A stretch of DNA of 64,000 bases from Hoyosella altamirensis. GTDB lineage: Bacteria > Actinomycetota > Actinomycetes > Mycobacteriales > Mycobacteriaceae. The position numbers and the translations under genes are program-made. The notes under the pieces are model-generated. The model saw nothing but the letters and a program-made list of their open reading frames with translations, did not search any database and was not told the origin of the DNA. Shown piece by piece: positions 56,440-64,000 of this stretch (position 1 is its first letter; every line of letters begins with the position of its first letter). The DNA lies in contig NZ_JACHWS010000003.1 in assembly GCF_014191505.1 (NCBI RefSeq), positions 682,001 through 746,000 of the forward strand, in the 5' to 3' direction.

Positions 56440-56913
56440 TCACGCTCCGGGAACCGCGGGGGCTTCGCCTGACTTCTCGTATTCGGCGAGGATATCGATG
56501 CGGCGCTGGTGGCGTTCTTCGTCGGACCAGGGGGTGGTGAGGAAGGCTTCGACGATCGCGAACGCTTCCTCTTTGCTGTGCATGCGACCACCGAGTCCCA
56601 TGAGCTGAGCGTTGTTGTGCTGCCGCGCGAGCTGCGCTGTCTCTACGCTCCAGGCGAGCGCACAGCGGGCGCCCGGCACCTTGTTCGCGGCGATCTGCTC
56701 ACCATTTCCGGAGCCACCGAGCACGATTCCCAGGCTGCCGGGATCTTTGACGACCTTACGGGCCGCGTCGATGCAGAAGGCTGGGTAGTCATCGAGAGCG
56801 TCGTACTCGAAAGCGCCACAGTCGATGGGCTCGTAACCGAGCGACTCGAGGTGGTCTTTGATCTGGTTCTTCAGTTCGAAGCCGGCGTGGTCGGCACCAA
56901 GGTAAACGCGCAT
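56440..56913 (-). CDS. rpiB: Ribose-5-phosphate isomerase B
   Basis: 157 residues; interconverts ribose-5- and ribulose-5-phosphate. Opens MRVYLGADHAGFELK; the active-site loop GGSGNGEQ has Glu at the place of the catalytic Cys of E. coli RpiB, the mycobacterial-type variant. A ~10-residue C-terminal tail is variable. In line with nei2 and the Rv2466c-like gene. Confidence 0.95.
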   Translation of the reverse strand: MRVYLGADHAGFELKNQIKDHLESLGYEPIDCGAFEYDALDDYPAFCIDAARKVVKDPGSLGIVLGGSGNGEQIAANKVPGARCALAWSVETAQLARQHNNAQLMGLGGRMHSKEEAFAIVEAFLTTPWSDEERHQRRIDILAEYEKSGEAPAVPGA

Positions 56914-56968
56914 GGCGCCATTCTGTCAGGTTTGACTGCGGTGTCACGCACCGAGTCGGTTCCGGCGC

Positions 56969-57589
56969 TCAACTGAAGACTGGTGATTCGTCGCGCGAAC
57001 GCTTCAGCTCGTAAAAGTGCGGGTAACTCGCGAGTGCGACAGCTCCATCCCACACCTTCCCCGCATCTTCACCGCGGGGAATCCTGGACAGTACTGGCCC
57101 GAAGAATGCGGTCCCGTTGACGTGAATGGTGGGGGTGCCGACGTCCTCCCCGACCTTGCTCATGCCCTCGTCATGGCTTGCTCGCAAAGCGTTGTCGAAG
57201 GCATCAGTCTCGGCAGCCTCAGCGAGCGTCAAGTCAAGGCCGAGTTCACCAAGAGAGTCTTTGATGACCGCGACCCGGTCTTTCATACCCTCATTGTGAA
57301 TACGCGTGCCCATCGCTGTGTATAGCGGACCCAGCACGTCCTCACCGTGTTTCTGCTCCGCCGCTATGAGGACGCGAACGGGGCCGAGTGTTTCCGCAAT
57401 CATGCTGCGGTAATCGTCGGGGATGTCTTTGTTCTTGTTCAGCAGGTAGAGACTCATGACGTGGAAGTTCACATCGATATCGCGCGCCTTCTGCACCTCG
57501 ATGATCCAGCGTGAGGTAATCCAGCACCAGGGGCACGCGGGATCAAACCAGAAATCGACGCGATCACGTTTGCTATCTGGCACAGCCAC
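56969..57589 (-). CDS. Mycothiol-linked DsbA-fold oxidoreductase, Rv2466c-like
   Basis: 206 residues, thioredoxin fold. [11 protein letters not shown] gives the CPWC active site at Cys19/Cys22, the same numbering as Mycobacterium Rv2466c, a mycothiol-dependent reductase that also reduces some nitro compounds. The cis-Pro is in GTPTIHVNG. No signal peptide, so cytoplasmic. The gene order with rpiB and nei2 is conserved with mycobacteria. Confidence 0.93.
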   Translation of the reverse strand: MAVPDSKRDRVDFWFDPACPWCWITSRWIIEVQKARDIDVNFHVMSLYLLNKNKDIPDDYRSMIAETLGPVRVLIAAEQKHGEDVLGPLYTAMGTRIHNEGMKDRVAVIKDSLGELGLDLTLAEAAETDAFDNALRASHDEGMSKVGEDVGTPTIHVNGTAFFGPVLSRIPRGEDAGKVWDGAVALASYPHFYELKRSRDESPVFS

Positions 57590-57683
57590 TCCTCACGCAC
57601 TTGGATTGCGGGTCTCTAGTGGCATTAACAAGATCTTCAGAGACTGTGTTCCCTGTGCGAAAGTTGATGTGTTTAATGCCACA

Positions 57684-58586
57684 TCACCTGACGCGCTTGC
57701 GGAACTCCCGCTTGATCTCATCCTCGAAGAGTTTCGCGAACGCCCGGTTACCAGTGTTGTTGGGGTGCATTGTCAGCGACGTCGACGTCGTCACGTTGCC
57801 TTCGTACCATTTGACGCCTTGCGGCTGGCACGCGTCGTGCCCGACGCTGGCCTTCGCCAGGTCCACATACGTGACCCCGGCGTATCTCGCTGCAGCCCTG
57901 ATGATCTCGTTCATCTTGTCCTGGTACTCAGCGATGAACTGTGCGTCCTCGTCACTGGTCGGAACCACAGGGAAGCAGCCATGGTCCCCGACGGTGCCTC
58001 CGTGGCCGGCAAGGAAGATCTTTGCTTTGGGCGCACGTTCCTGCAGGGTTCCGAGCAGCCGATCCAGCCGCGGACGCAGCGGCCGCAGCGATTCCATTGC
58101 GGCGAGCCGGGTTTCAGGATCGTTGCGGCATTCCCGGTCTGCGCCTTCCTCCTTTGTGAAGCATGCGCGGGCAATGTCGTACCAGCGCACATCGTTTCCG
58201 CCAATACTGATCGTGATCAGTGTGGTTTCGTCCGTCACCGCGTCGACTTGCAGCGGCCGAGCGTCCCCGCTGCGCGACTCTTGAGGATTATCGAGAATGT
58301 GCTCAACACGCGCACCGCTGCAAGCCGCGAAATTGAAAAACTCCGGCTGCAGCCACTCCTCGATTAGGCGGGGGTAGGACGCAGCAGTTCGGCCGCACCC
58401 ATCGTTCAGGAACCGCAGCGTTGATGGGCCGGCCGCTCGAGAATCGCCGAGCGCGACGTAGTGTTCACTACTTCGCGGTGAACTCGCCGCAGGGATCGCC
58501 GCGAGCGCCACCAGCAGAACTACGGTGAGCAAAAGCCATTGGCGCAGTCCCCGCCGACGTGTCGTGGTCCTCCCCTGTTCGCTCAT
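57684..58586 (-). CDS. Secreted SGNH/GDSL hydrolase
   Basis: About 300 residues. Signal peptide with Arg-rich start and hydrophobic core (LLLTVVLLVALAAIPA). Block I VALGDSRAAG (nucleophile Ser), block III SIGGNDVRW (oxyanion Asn), and the C-terminal block V with the His in LTMHPN. Cys pairs suggest disulfides. Such lipases/esterases cut lipids or acyl-polysaccharides outside the cell. ATG 58586 is favoured over ATG 58598 for spacing to GGA. Confidence 0.87.
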   Translation of the reverse strand: MSEQGRTTTRRRGLRQWLLLTVVLLVALAAIPAASSPRSSEHYVALGDSRAAGPSTLRFLNDGCGRTAASYPRLIEEWLQPEFFNFAACSGARVEHILDNPQESRSGDARPLQVDAVTDETTLITISIGGNDVRWYDIARACFTKEEGADRECRNDPETRLAAMESLRPLRPRLDRLLGTLQERAPKAKIFLAGHGGTVGDHGCFPVVPTSDEDAQFIAEYQDKMNEIIRAAARYAGVTYVDLAKASVGHDACQPQGVKWYEGNVTTSTSLTMHPNNTGNRAFAKLFEDEIKREFRKRVR

Positions 58587-58641
58587 ACGAGCATCCAACG
58601 TACACGCTCAGGCGAGGCCTCGCGCAGCGCGAAATCTGGTT

Positions 58642-59253
58642 TCAGCCGCGTTCCGGAGAGTGCCTTGGTGAGCGCCACATGCACCACAGTGGCGGCCCGT
58701 CGGACAGGGACAAAACCTGTGTGATCTCGAAACCGTGGCGGAGGTATAGATCCCGATTGCGCGCACTCGTCGCCTCGAGGTAGGCAGGCATATCGTCCCG
58801 ATCACACGCATCGAGCACGGGTCGCATGAGGGCGGATCCAATTCCCTGTGACTGCCACTCAGGCCGCGTTCCGAGCAGCCACAAATATTGGTGCTGCTTG
58901 TCTTTCGGATGATGTTCGTCCATCAAAGCCAATAGCGTGAAGACCCGCTCCGCGTATTCGCGAGACGTTCTTCCGATCTCGTCGGCGAGCCGCTCCTCAT
59001 CGAGTTCCGCTCCCGGAGGTATCCATACAGCCGCGCCTACGGCGTCCGTGACAGTGTCGATTCCGCCGAGTGCGAGCGTAGCTTCGATCACCGAGCGAAA
59101 ATTGTGCGGCAGAATTTCCGCCCGGCGAGCATCGTCGGGGTAACACCACGACATCACCGGATCAGTGTAGAAAGATGCTGCCAGGGTCCCCGCGAGATGT
59201 GGCACATCCGCATCAGTCGCTTTCCGCACTGACTTCGTGATCTGGACGGTCAT
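58642..59253 (-). CDS. GNAT-family N-acetyltransferase
   Basis: 203 residues. N-terminal strand RKATDADVPHLAGTLAASF; acetyl-CoA loop PEWQSQGIGSALM (QxxGxGxA-like); the C-terminal part has EATSARNRDLYLRHGFEI, characteristic of the family. Close to acetyltransferases seen next to SGNH or transport genes in actinobacteria. Substrate unknown. No sign of operon with the divergent or downstream genes beyond 55 bp spacing. Confidence 0.88.
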   Translation of the reverse strand: MTVQITKSVRKATDADVPHLAGTLAASFYTDPVMSWCYPDDARRAEILPHNFRSVIEATLALGGIDTVTDAVGAAVWIPPGAELDEERLADEIGRTSREYAERVFTLLALMDEHHPKDKQHQYLWLLGTRPEWQSQGIGSALMRPVLDACDRDDMPAYLEATSARNRDLYLRHGFEITQVLSLSDGPPLWCMWRSPRHSPERG

Positions 59254-59338
59254 GATGGCCCCCGTTGTCGTGTCGGGTTCGCGCGCCTATGTATCTATTT
59301 GTACTCCTCGCCGCACCGGCCGGACGGACGAACGGGCG

Positions 59339-62300
59339 TCACGCCCCGAGGACGACAAGTCCCTCGCCGGCGACGACTTGTGACCCCGTCGAGCCGAGCA
59401 CCTGATCAACCACACCTGCCTGGGGAGCACTGATGATTGTTTCCATTTTCATTGCCTCCAGAGCCAGCAGAGGCTGGCCTGCCTGTACGACATCACCCGG
59501 TTCGACCATCACCTTCCAGATATTCGCGACGAACGGAGCCTCGACGAGCGCGCCGCCTTCGGGTACGACGACCTCCTCCACGGGCGTCACCACCTCCGGG
59601 ACGGACTCCTGCCGGTCGAACTCTCCAGCCGCCGCCCACGCTGCGCGTTCAGCTCCGAAAGCGGTGGACTGCCGGTCGCGGAATTCCGCGATAGACGCCG
59701 CGTTCCCGGCCAGGAATCGCTGATGCTCAGCGAGGGAGAACTCACCGTCTGTGATGTCTGCATGGCCACGCCCCGCCGCTATGTCGGCTCGCATCTCGGT
59801 AAGTTCGTCCGGACTGACCGGATACCACTGGATTCGGTCGAAGAAATTTAGTAGCCACGGCCGCGCAGCGGGCTTGTGCCGGTTCCACACCTGGGTAGTG
59901 CGGCCAACAAACTGGTACCCGCCGGGGCCCTCCATCCCATAGATGCACAGATAGGCGCCACCGATACCGACAGCGTTTTCCGGCGTCCAGGTGCGCGCCG
60001 GGTTGTATTTGGTAGTGACGAGGCGGTGCCTCGGATCTAGGGGCGTGGCGACGGGTGCACCGAGGTACACGTCGCCGAGGCCGAGCACCAGGTACTCAGC
60101 GTCGAACACAGTGCGGAAAACGTCGTCGACGGACTCGAGGCCGTTGATGCGGCGAATGAACTCAATGTTCCAGGGGCACCATGGTGCGTCGGAGCGAACT
60201 CCAGACATGTAGCGCTCGATCGCTTCCCTAGTGGCGGGGTCGTCCCACGACAACGGAAGCCGGACTGTGCGACTAGGCACTACCAGTTCGGCTGCGGGAG
60301 GGATGTCTTCTTCAAGTTCGCGGAGCAGCCCAAGGAGTTTCGGAACTGGGAGGACGTCGGGGTCGACGTGCACCTGAAGCGAACGGATCCCCGGGGTCAG
60401 GTCGAGCACACCGTTGAGGCTGTCCCCCTCAAGCTTCATGTGCAGCGCGTGCACGCGAGCGCGCAGAGCGAGATCAAGAGTGATGTCGCCGTATTCGATG
60501 AGCACATTGTCATCGCCAGAACGCCGGTACGTCCGCGACGGCACACCCTCAGCGGCGTCGTAACGCGCGAGCACCCCATTGTCACCGTCCCCACTCGCGG
60601 TTGGCGTGTTCCACCGGCTGCTGTCCAGGGATCGCAACGAAGGTGACTTCGCTGACCGCACCGGCACAAACCGGACCGTGTCACCAGGTTTGAGCTGCCC
60701 AAGTTTCCACCGTTGCGCGGCGACGACCGTCACGGGACAGACGAACCCGCCAAGGCTCGGACCGTCGGGCCCGAGCAGGATCGGGGTGTCGCCGGTGAAG
60801 TCGAGCGCACCCACGGAGTAGGCGTTGTCATGGATGTTGGACGGATGCAGGCCAGCTTCACCTCCATCGTTGCGCGCCCATTCCGGTTTGGGCCCGATCA
60901 GACGGACACCCGTGCGCGCCGAGTTGAAGTGCACCTCATAGTCAGTGCGGTAGAGAGTGTCGATGTCTTCGCATGTGAAGAATTCCGGCGCGCCGTGCGG
61001 GCCTTCGGTGACAGCTATAGACCAGTGCCGGGTGAACTCCGGCGGCTCCGCGGCAACCGTGGTGTGCACCGTTCTGCCGCACGCGCGCAGGACGTCACCG
61101 GTCCGCAGCGCGCGGCCGCCGTGTCCCCCGAACTGTCCGAGTGTGAACGTCGAGGCGCTTCCCAAGTACTGCGGCACGTCAAGCCCGCCCGCGAAGAGGA
61201 TGTAGGTCCGAAGCCCGGCCCCTTCCACCGTCCCGACGTCTAGAACCGCTCCCGCTGGCACAGTGATTGGTTTCCACATGGCCGCAGCGCTCCCATCAAC
61301 CGTGACGGCGACTCCTGCTCCTGCCACACACACGGTCGTGTCGTGCGTGAACCGCAGCGCTGGCCCCGCGACCGTGCATTCAAGCCCCGGCGCACCCTCG
61401 TCATTGCCGAGCGCTCGGTTGCCGAGCCGGAAGGACAAATCATCCATGGGCCCACTTGGCGGCACTCCCACCTGCCACATTCCGATTCGTCCCGGCCAGT
61501 CCTGCACGGTGGTGAGCATGCCGGGACGCTCCACGACGATGCGCGGCTCGACGTCTTTGATGCCAGCAATCGTGGCGGTGCTGTGCTCTGCACGCAGAAC
61601 GGCATCGTCTGTTGTGATGGCACGCAAGAGGCCCAGATTCGTTTCGATGCCGTCGAATCGAGTGGCTTTCAGCGCGTCGAGCATTGCCGTGAAAGCCTCG
61701 TCCCGCGTTTCGCTGTGGACAATGACTTTGGCGAGCATCGGGTCGTAGGCTGTCGAAACCTCTGTACCGGTTTCGGCCCAGCCGTCAACGCGCACGCCCT
61801 GCGGAAGGGTGACCTGAGTGAGTACGCCTGCGGACGGCAAAAAGTCACGATTAGGGTCTTCCGCGTATATGCGCGACTCGATGGCGTGGCCGTGCACGGG
61901 CAGTGCAGCGGGAAAATTGTGCTCCAGCCCAAGTGCGAGTTCGAGCATCATGCGAACAAGGTCGACACCAGTAACCAATTCGGTGACTGGGTGTTCCACT
62001 TGCAGCCGCGAGTTCACTTCGAGGAAAGAGGCTTCCTCGCGTACCGCGTCGTACACGAATTCGACAGTTCCGGCGCTCCGGTAGTTCACCGAAGCTGCCA
62101 ACGCGCGTGACGTGTCGTGAAGCGTGTGACGGAGCTCGTCGGTCAGCCCGGGGGCTGGCGCTTCCTCGACCACTTTCTGGTTGCGGCGCTGCAGTGAGCA
62201 GTCCCGGTCGCCAAGGGTGACGATCCCGCCTGCACCGTCACCGAACACCTGGACTTCGATGTGGCGCGCGTTTTCGACGTAGCGCTCGAGGAAGATCCCC

Positions 62301-62887
62301 GCGGTCGAGAAGCTCTTCTCCGCGAGCCGTGCGACAACGTCATAAGCCTCCCTCAACTCGGCATCTGAGCGGCACACCTGCATCCCGATGCCACCACCCC
62401 CGCCAGTCGCTTTCAACATCACGGGATACCCGATTTCGGCAGCCGAGACGCGGGCATCGGCAAGGCTGTCCAGTAGACCTGTTCCAGAGATCATCGGCAC
62501 GCCCGCTGCCTTCGCGGCGTCGCGTGCCGTGTGTTTTGAGCCGAAGACCCGCAGCTGGTCTGGTGTGGGACCCACAAAGGCCAGCCCCTCTGCCTCGACA
62601 CGTTCCGCAAACACCGCGTCTTCGGATAGAAAGCCGTAGCCAGGGTGGATAGCTCCGGCTCCCGTTTGTCGCGCCGCATCGAGGATCGCATCAGCGTTGA
62701 GGTACGACTCTCGCGGGATGGTCGCACCGATGTGGATCGCCGCATCAGCCATTCGGACGTGGGCGGCGCCGCGGTCGGCATCAGAAAAGACAGCGACGGT
62801 GCGCAGCCCCATCTCTCCGGCTGTCCGGATGATGCGGCAGGCGATCTCGCCCCGGTTGGCAATCAGCAGCGTGTCAAAGGCAGGCAT
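59339..62887 (-). CDS. Biotin-dependent urea/guanidine carboxylase
   Basis: 1182 residues. Biotin carboxylase domain (1-~450) with ATP-grasp segments such as GGGGGIGMQV and LEVNSRLQVEHPVTE. The KipA/KipI-like carboxyltransferase domain follows (~460-1000), and the biotinyl domain at the end has the acceptor Lys1147 in EAMKM. Uses ATP and bicarbonate. Annotated by habit as urea carboxylase, but the DUF1989 partners immediately upstream and the absence of allophanate hydrolase in the window favour guanidine as substrate. It is the last gene of the three-gene set; an allophanate hydrolase could lie outside. Confidence 0.9.
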   Translation of the reverse strand: MPAFDTLLIANRGEIACRIIRTAGEMGLRTVAVFSDADRGAAHVRMADAAIHIGATIPRESYLNADAILDAARQTGAGAIHPGYGFLSEDAVFAERVEAEGLAFVGPTPDQLRVFGSKHTARDAAKAAGVPMISGTGLLDSLADARVSAAEIGYPVMLKATGGGGGIGMQVCRSDAELREAYDVVARLAEKSFSTAGIFLERYVENARHIEVQVFGDGAGGIVTLGDRDCSLQRRNQKVVEEAPAPGLTDELRHTLHDTSRALAASVNYRSAGTVEFVYDAVREEASFLEVNSRLQVEHPVTELVTGVDLVRMMLELALGLEHNFPAALPVHGHAIESRIYAEDPNRDFLPSAGVLTQVTLPQGVRVDGWAETGTEVSTAYDPMLAKVIVHSETRDEAFTAMLDALKATRFDGIETNLGLLRAITTDDAVLRAEHSTATIAGIKDVEPRIVVERPGMLTTVQDWPGRIGMWQVGVPPSGPMDDLSFRLGNRALGNDEGAPGLECTVAGPALRFTHDTTVCVAGAGVAVTVDGSAAAMWKPITVPAGAVLDVGTVEGAGLRTYILFAGGLDVPQYLGSASTFTLGQFGGHGGRALRTGDVLRACGRTVHTTVAAEPPEFTRHWSIAVTEGPHGAPEFFTCEDIDTLYRTDYEVHFNSARTGVRLIGPKPEWARNDGGEAGLHPSNIHDNAYSVGALDFTGDTPILLGPDGPSLGGFVCPVTVVAAQRWKLGQLKPGDTVRFVPVRSAKSPSLRSLDSSRWNTPTASGDGDNGVLARYDAAEGVPSRTYRRSGDDNVLIEYGDITLDLALRARVHALHMKLEGDSLNGVLDLTPGIRSLQVHVDPDVLPVPKLLGLLRELEEDIPPAAELVVPSRTVRLPLSWDDPATREAIERYMSGVRSDAPWCPWNIEFIRRINGLESVDDVFRTVFDAEYLVLGLGDVYLGAPVATPLDPRHRLVTTKYNPARTWTPENAVGIGGAYLCIYGMEGPGGYQFVGRTTQVWNRHKPAARPWLLNFFDRIQWYPVSPDELTEMRADIAAGRGHADITDGEFSLAEHQRFLAGNAASIAEFRDRQSTAFGAERAAWAAAGEFDRQESVPEVVTPVEEVVVPEGGALVEAPFVANIWKVMVEPGDVVQAGQPLLALEAMKMETIISAPQAGVVDQVLGSTGSQVVAGEGLVVLGA

Positions 62888-62913
62888 GGATGATGGTCCT
62901 TCCAGTGGTTCGC

Positions 62914-63540
62914 TTAAGCGGGCCGGGTGACGAGCATGCGAACCGGCGTGGGACGGAAACCGTTGCAGGGGTTGTTTATCTGTGGGCAGTTCGACACAAG
63001 GACGAGGGTGTCTTGCTCAGCTCGCAGCGACACTTTCTTGCCCGGTCCGGAAATACCGTCGACGATCCCGAGCGTTCCGTCGAGGTCAACGGGGACGTTC
63101 ATGAACCAATTGATGTTCGAGACGAGATCACGTTTACCAAGTCCCCACCGAGCACCCTCCATCAGGAAGTTTTCAACGCATGCGTGCTGATGCTTCGTGT
63201 GGTGGCCATAGCGCAGTGTGTTCGACTCCTGCGAGCATGCGCCGCCGAGGGTGTCGTGGCGGCCGCAATTGTCGAACGTCACCGTCATCAGCGGTGAGCC
63301 GGTGTTGCTGCGCAGCACGCTTCCTTCGCTGAGGTAGGCGTTCCTCTGGGCCGCAATGGTTTCCGGAGCGGAATAGCGTTCGGCAGTGTCGGCAGCCTTG
63401 TAGAGGATGCAGTCGACGGCCTGGTTGCCCTCAAGGTCGATGATTGTGAGAGTGTCTCCGGCTTTGACGACGGCTGACCATGGCGCGCGGGCGGCCACGC
63501 GCTCGTCAAGGATCACCGAGGAACTGATAGTGGCAGTCAT
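62914..63540 (-). CDS. DUF1989 protein, urea-carboxylase-associated 1 / carboxyguanidine deiminase subunit
   Basis: 208 residues. Segments GDTLTIIDLEGNQAVDCILY, TLGGACSQESNTLRYGHHTKHQHACVENFL and NPCNGFRPTP match DUF1989 proteins. ATG 63540 is chosen; the frame upstream overlaps the partner gene. In guanidine utilisers the two DUF1989 proteins form the deiminase that turns carboxyguanidine into allophanate. Located 26 bp before the carboxylase. Confidence 0.88.
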   Translation of the reverse strand: MTATISSSVILDERVAARAPWSAVVKAGDTLTIIDLEGNQAVDCILYKAADTAERYSAPETIAAQRNAYLSEGSVLRSNTGSPLMTVTFDNCGRHDTLGGACSQESNTLRYGHHTKHQHACVENFLMEGARWGLGKRDLVSNINWFMNVPVDLDGTLGIVDGISGPGKKVSLRAEQDTLVLVSNCPQINNPCNGFRPTPVRMLVTRPA

Positions 63541-63553
63541 GTGTAAGTGCTCC

Positions 63554-64000
63554 TTACTTGAGGCCGCGTGCAGACAGATAGTCATTGGTGTTGGCAACGG
63601 CCCGGAGGAACTCGGGGTCACTGTTCGGGACGTGATCGAGGTCCTGCGGGCTCTCCCACGCCACAATCTGCAGGTTTGTGGTGGTGAATTCTGGAGCTGG
63701 ATCAAGCCGGTGCGCCGTGTTGGCCAGCAGCACGATCGTTGGGATGTGAATCAGCAGGTCGACACTGGCGCCAGGTCCCGAGTTACCGACGCTTTCGAGC
63801 GTGCCGTCGGAAGCAACGCGGATGCCGTGAAAAAGCGAGATCGACGGTGGGAGGTCGCGCGGTGAGAGCCCGTGCTTCGCCGCGGCGACCGTGAACAGTT
63901 CGAAGCCTGCCGCGGCGGGCCCGTGGAGTGACCCGTCACCGTACTTCTCGGTGTTCGAACGCCTTGTTGTGGTGCCGCAGAGCAGGTCGTGTCTGCCCGA
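63554..64000 (-). CDS. DUF1989 protein, urea-carboxylase-associated 2 (5' end outside window)
   Basis: The frame runs to the window edge, so only the C-terminal 148 residues are visible. They contain DLLCGTTTRRSNTEKYG, GPAAAGFELF and SLFHGIRV, which match the partner DUF1989 protein, and end VANTNDYLSARGLK. The stop lies 13 bp before the start of the UAAP1 gene, so the genes are one operon. The Cys in DLLCG fits the metal- or substrate-binding Cys of the family. Confidence 0.87.
   Translation of the reverse strand, partial: SGRHDLLCGTTTRRSNTEKYGDGSLHGPAAAGFELFTVAAAKHGLSPRDLPPSISLFHGIRVASDGTLESVGNSGPGASVDLLIHIPTIVLLANTAHRLDPAPEFTTTNLQIVAWESPQDLDHVPNSDPEFLRAVANTNDYLSARGLK

Overview
The window is 64 kb of high-GC chromosome from an actinobacterium, most likely a mycolate-containing member of the Mycobacteriales/Corynebacteriales (Rhodococcus/Dietzia/Hoyosella-like; the genus cannot be fixed from sequence alone). 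The evidence is gene order and gene content. The block rne-rplU-rpmA-obgE-proB and valS-folC-DUF4233-ndk, and the block tRNA-Pro-tig-clpP1-clpP2-clpX, follow the mycobacterial/rhodococcal arrangement. A CPWC thioredoxin-fold protein of the mycothiol-linked Rv2466c type, an Nei2 glycosylase and a Glu-type RpiB sit together, as in that order. There is also a 58-residue protein resembling small cell-wall porins. Most genes are on the minus strand.

Layout. 1-2.7 kb: end of a sirtuin gene, then an arsenic operon (arsR-acr3-arsC) with an ArsR operator. 2.7-15 kb: housekeeping block proB, obgE, L27, L21, RNase E, ndk, DUF4233, folC, valS. 15.4-20.4 kb: small porin-like protein, a membrane protein, a PknK-like kinase/MalT-type ATPase and a monoglyceride-lipase-like hydrolase. 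20.5-27.9 kb: a translationally coupled six-ORF biosynthetic operon (PLP decarboxylase, cysteine-synthase/rhodanese fusion, SufS-like enzyme, ATP-grasp ligase, MFS exporter, frameshifted methyltransferase). 27.9-37.2 kb: DUF2252, pirin, SRPBCC/TetR pair, CstB-like persulfide dioxygenase-rhodanese, and an Ntn hydrolase/amidohydrolase/MFS operon. 37.2-43.5 kb: a five-gene ABC import operon with an Opp/Nik-type and a FecB-type binding protein. 43.6-51.5 kb: MobA-S9 peptidase fusion, aroQ, clpX, clpP2, clpP1, tig, tRNA-Pro. 51.7-59.3 kb: tRNA-Gly, DUF2804, acetyltransferases, membrane hydrolase, nei2, rpiB, Rv2466c-like, SGNH hydrolase. 59.3-64 kb: biotin-dependent urea/guanidine carboxylase with its two DUF1989 partners (the last cut by the window edge).

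The most interesting system is the pair of operons at 20.5-27.9 kb and 37.2-43.5 kb. Each is preceded by a near-palindromic box that looks like an actinobacterial Zur site. The two boxes share an identical 14-base core-and-right arm (AATCGTTTTCAATA) and both overlap a TTGAAA -35 element. One operon encodes enzymes able to make and ligate unusual (perhaps diaminopropionate-like or sulfur-bearing) amino acids plus an exporter. The other encodes an importer of the family that takes up opine metallophores and nickel. I infer an undescribed zinc-responsive metallophore system assembled without NRPS or IucA/C-type synthetases. This is inference from sequence and needs testing.

Other points of note: several near-perfect operators (ArsR, TetR, CsoR/CstR type, and an unassigned 21-bp palindrome), a MobA-peptidase fusion without an intervening stop, and a probable guanidine rather than urea carboxylase cluster. 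No CRISPR array, insertion sequence, rRNA or prophage was seen.
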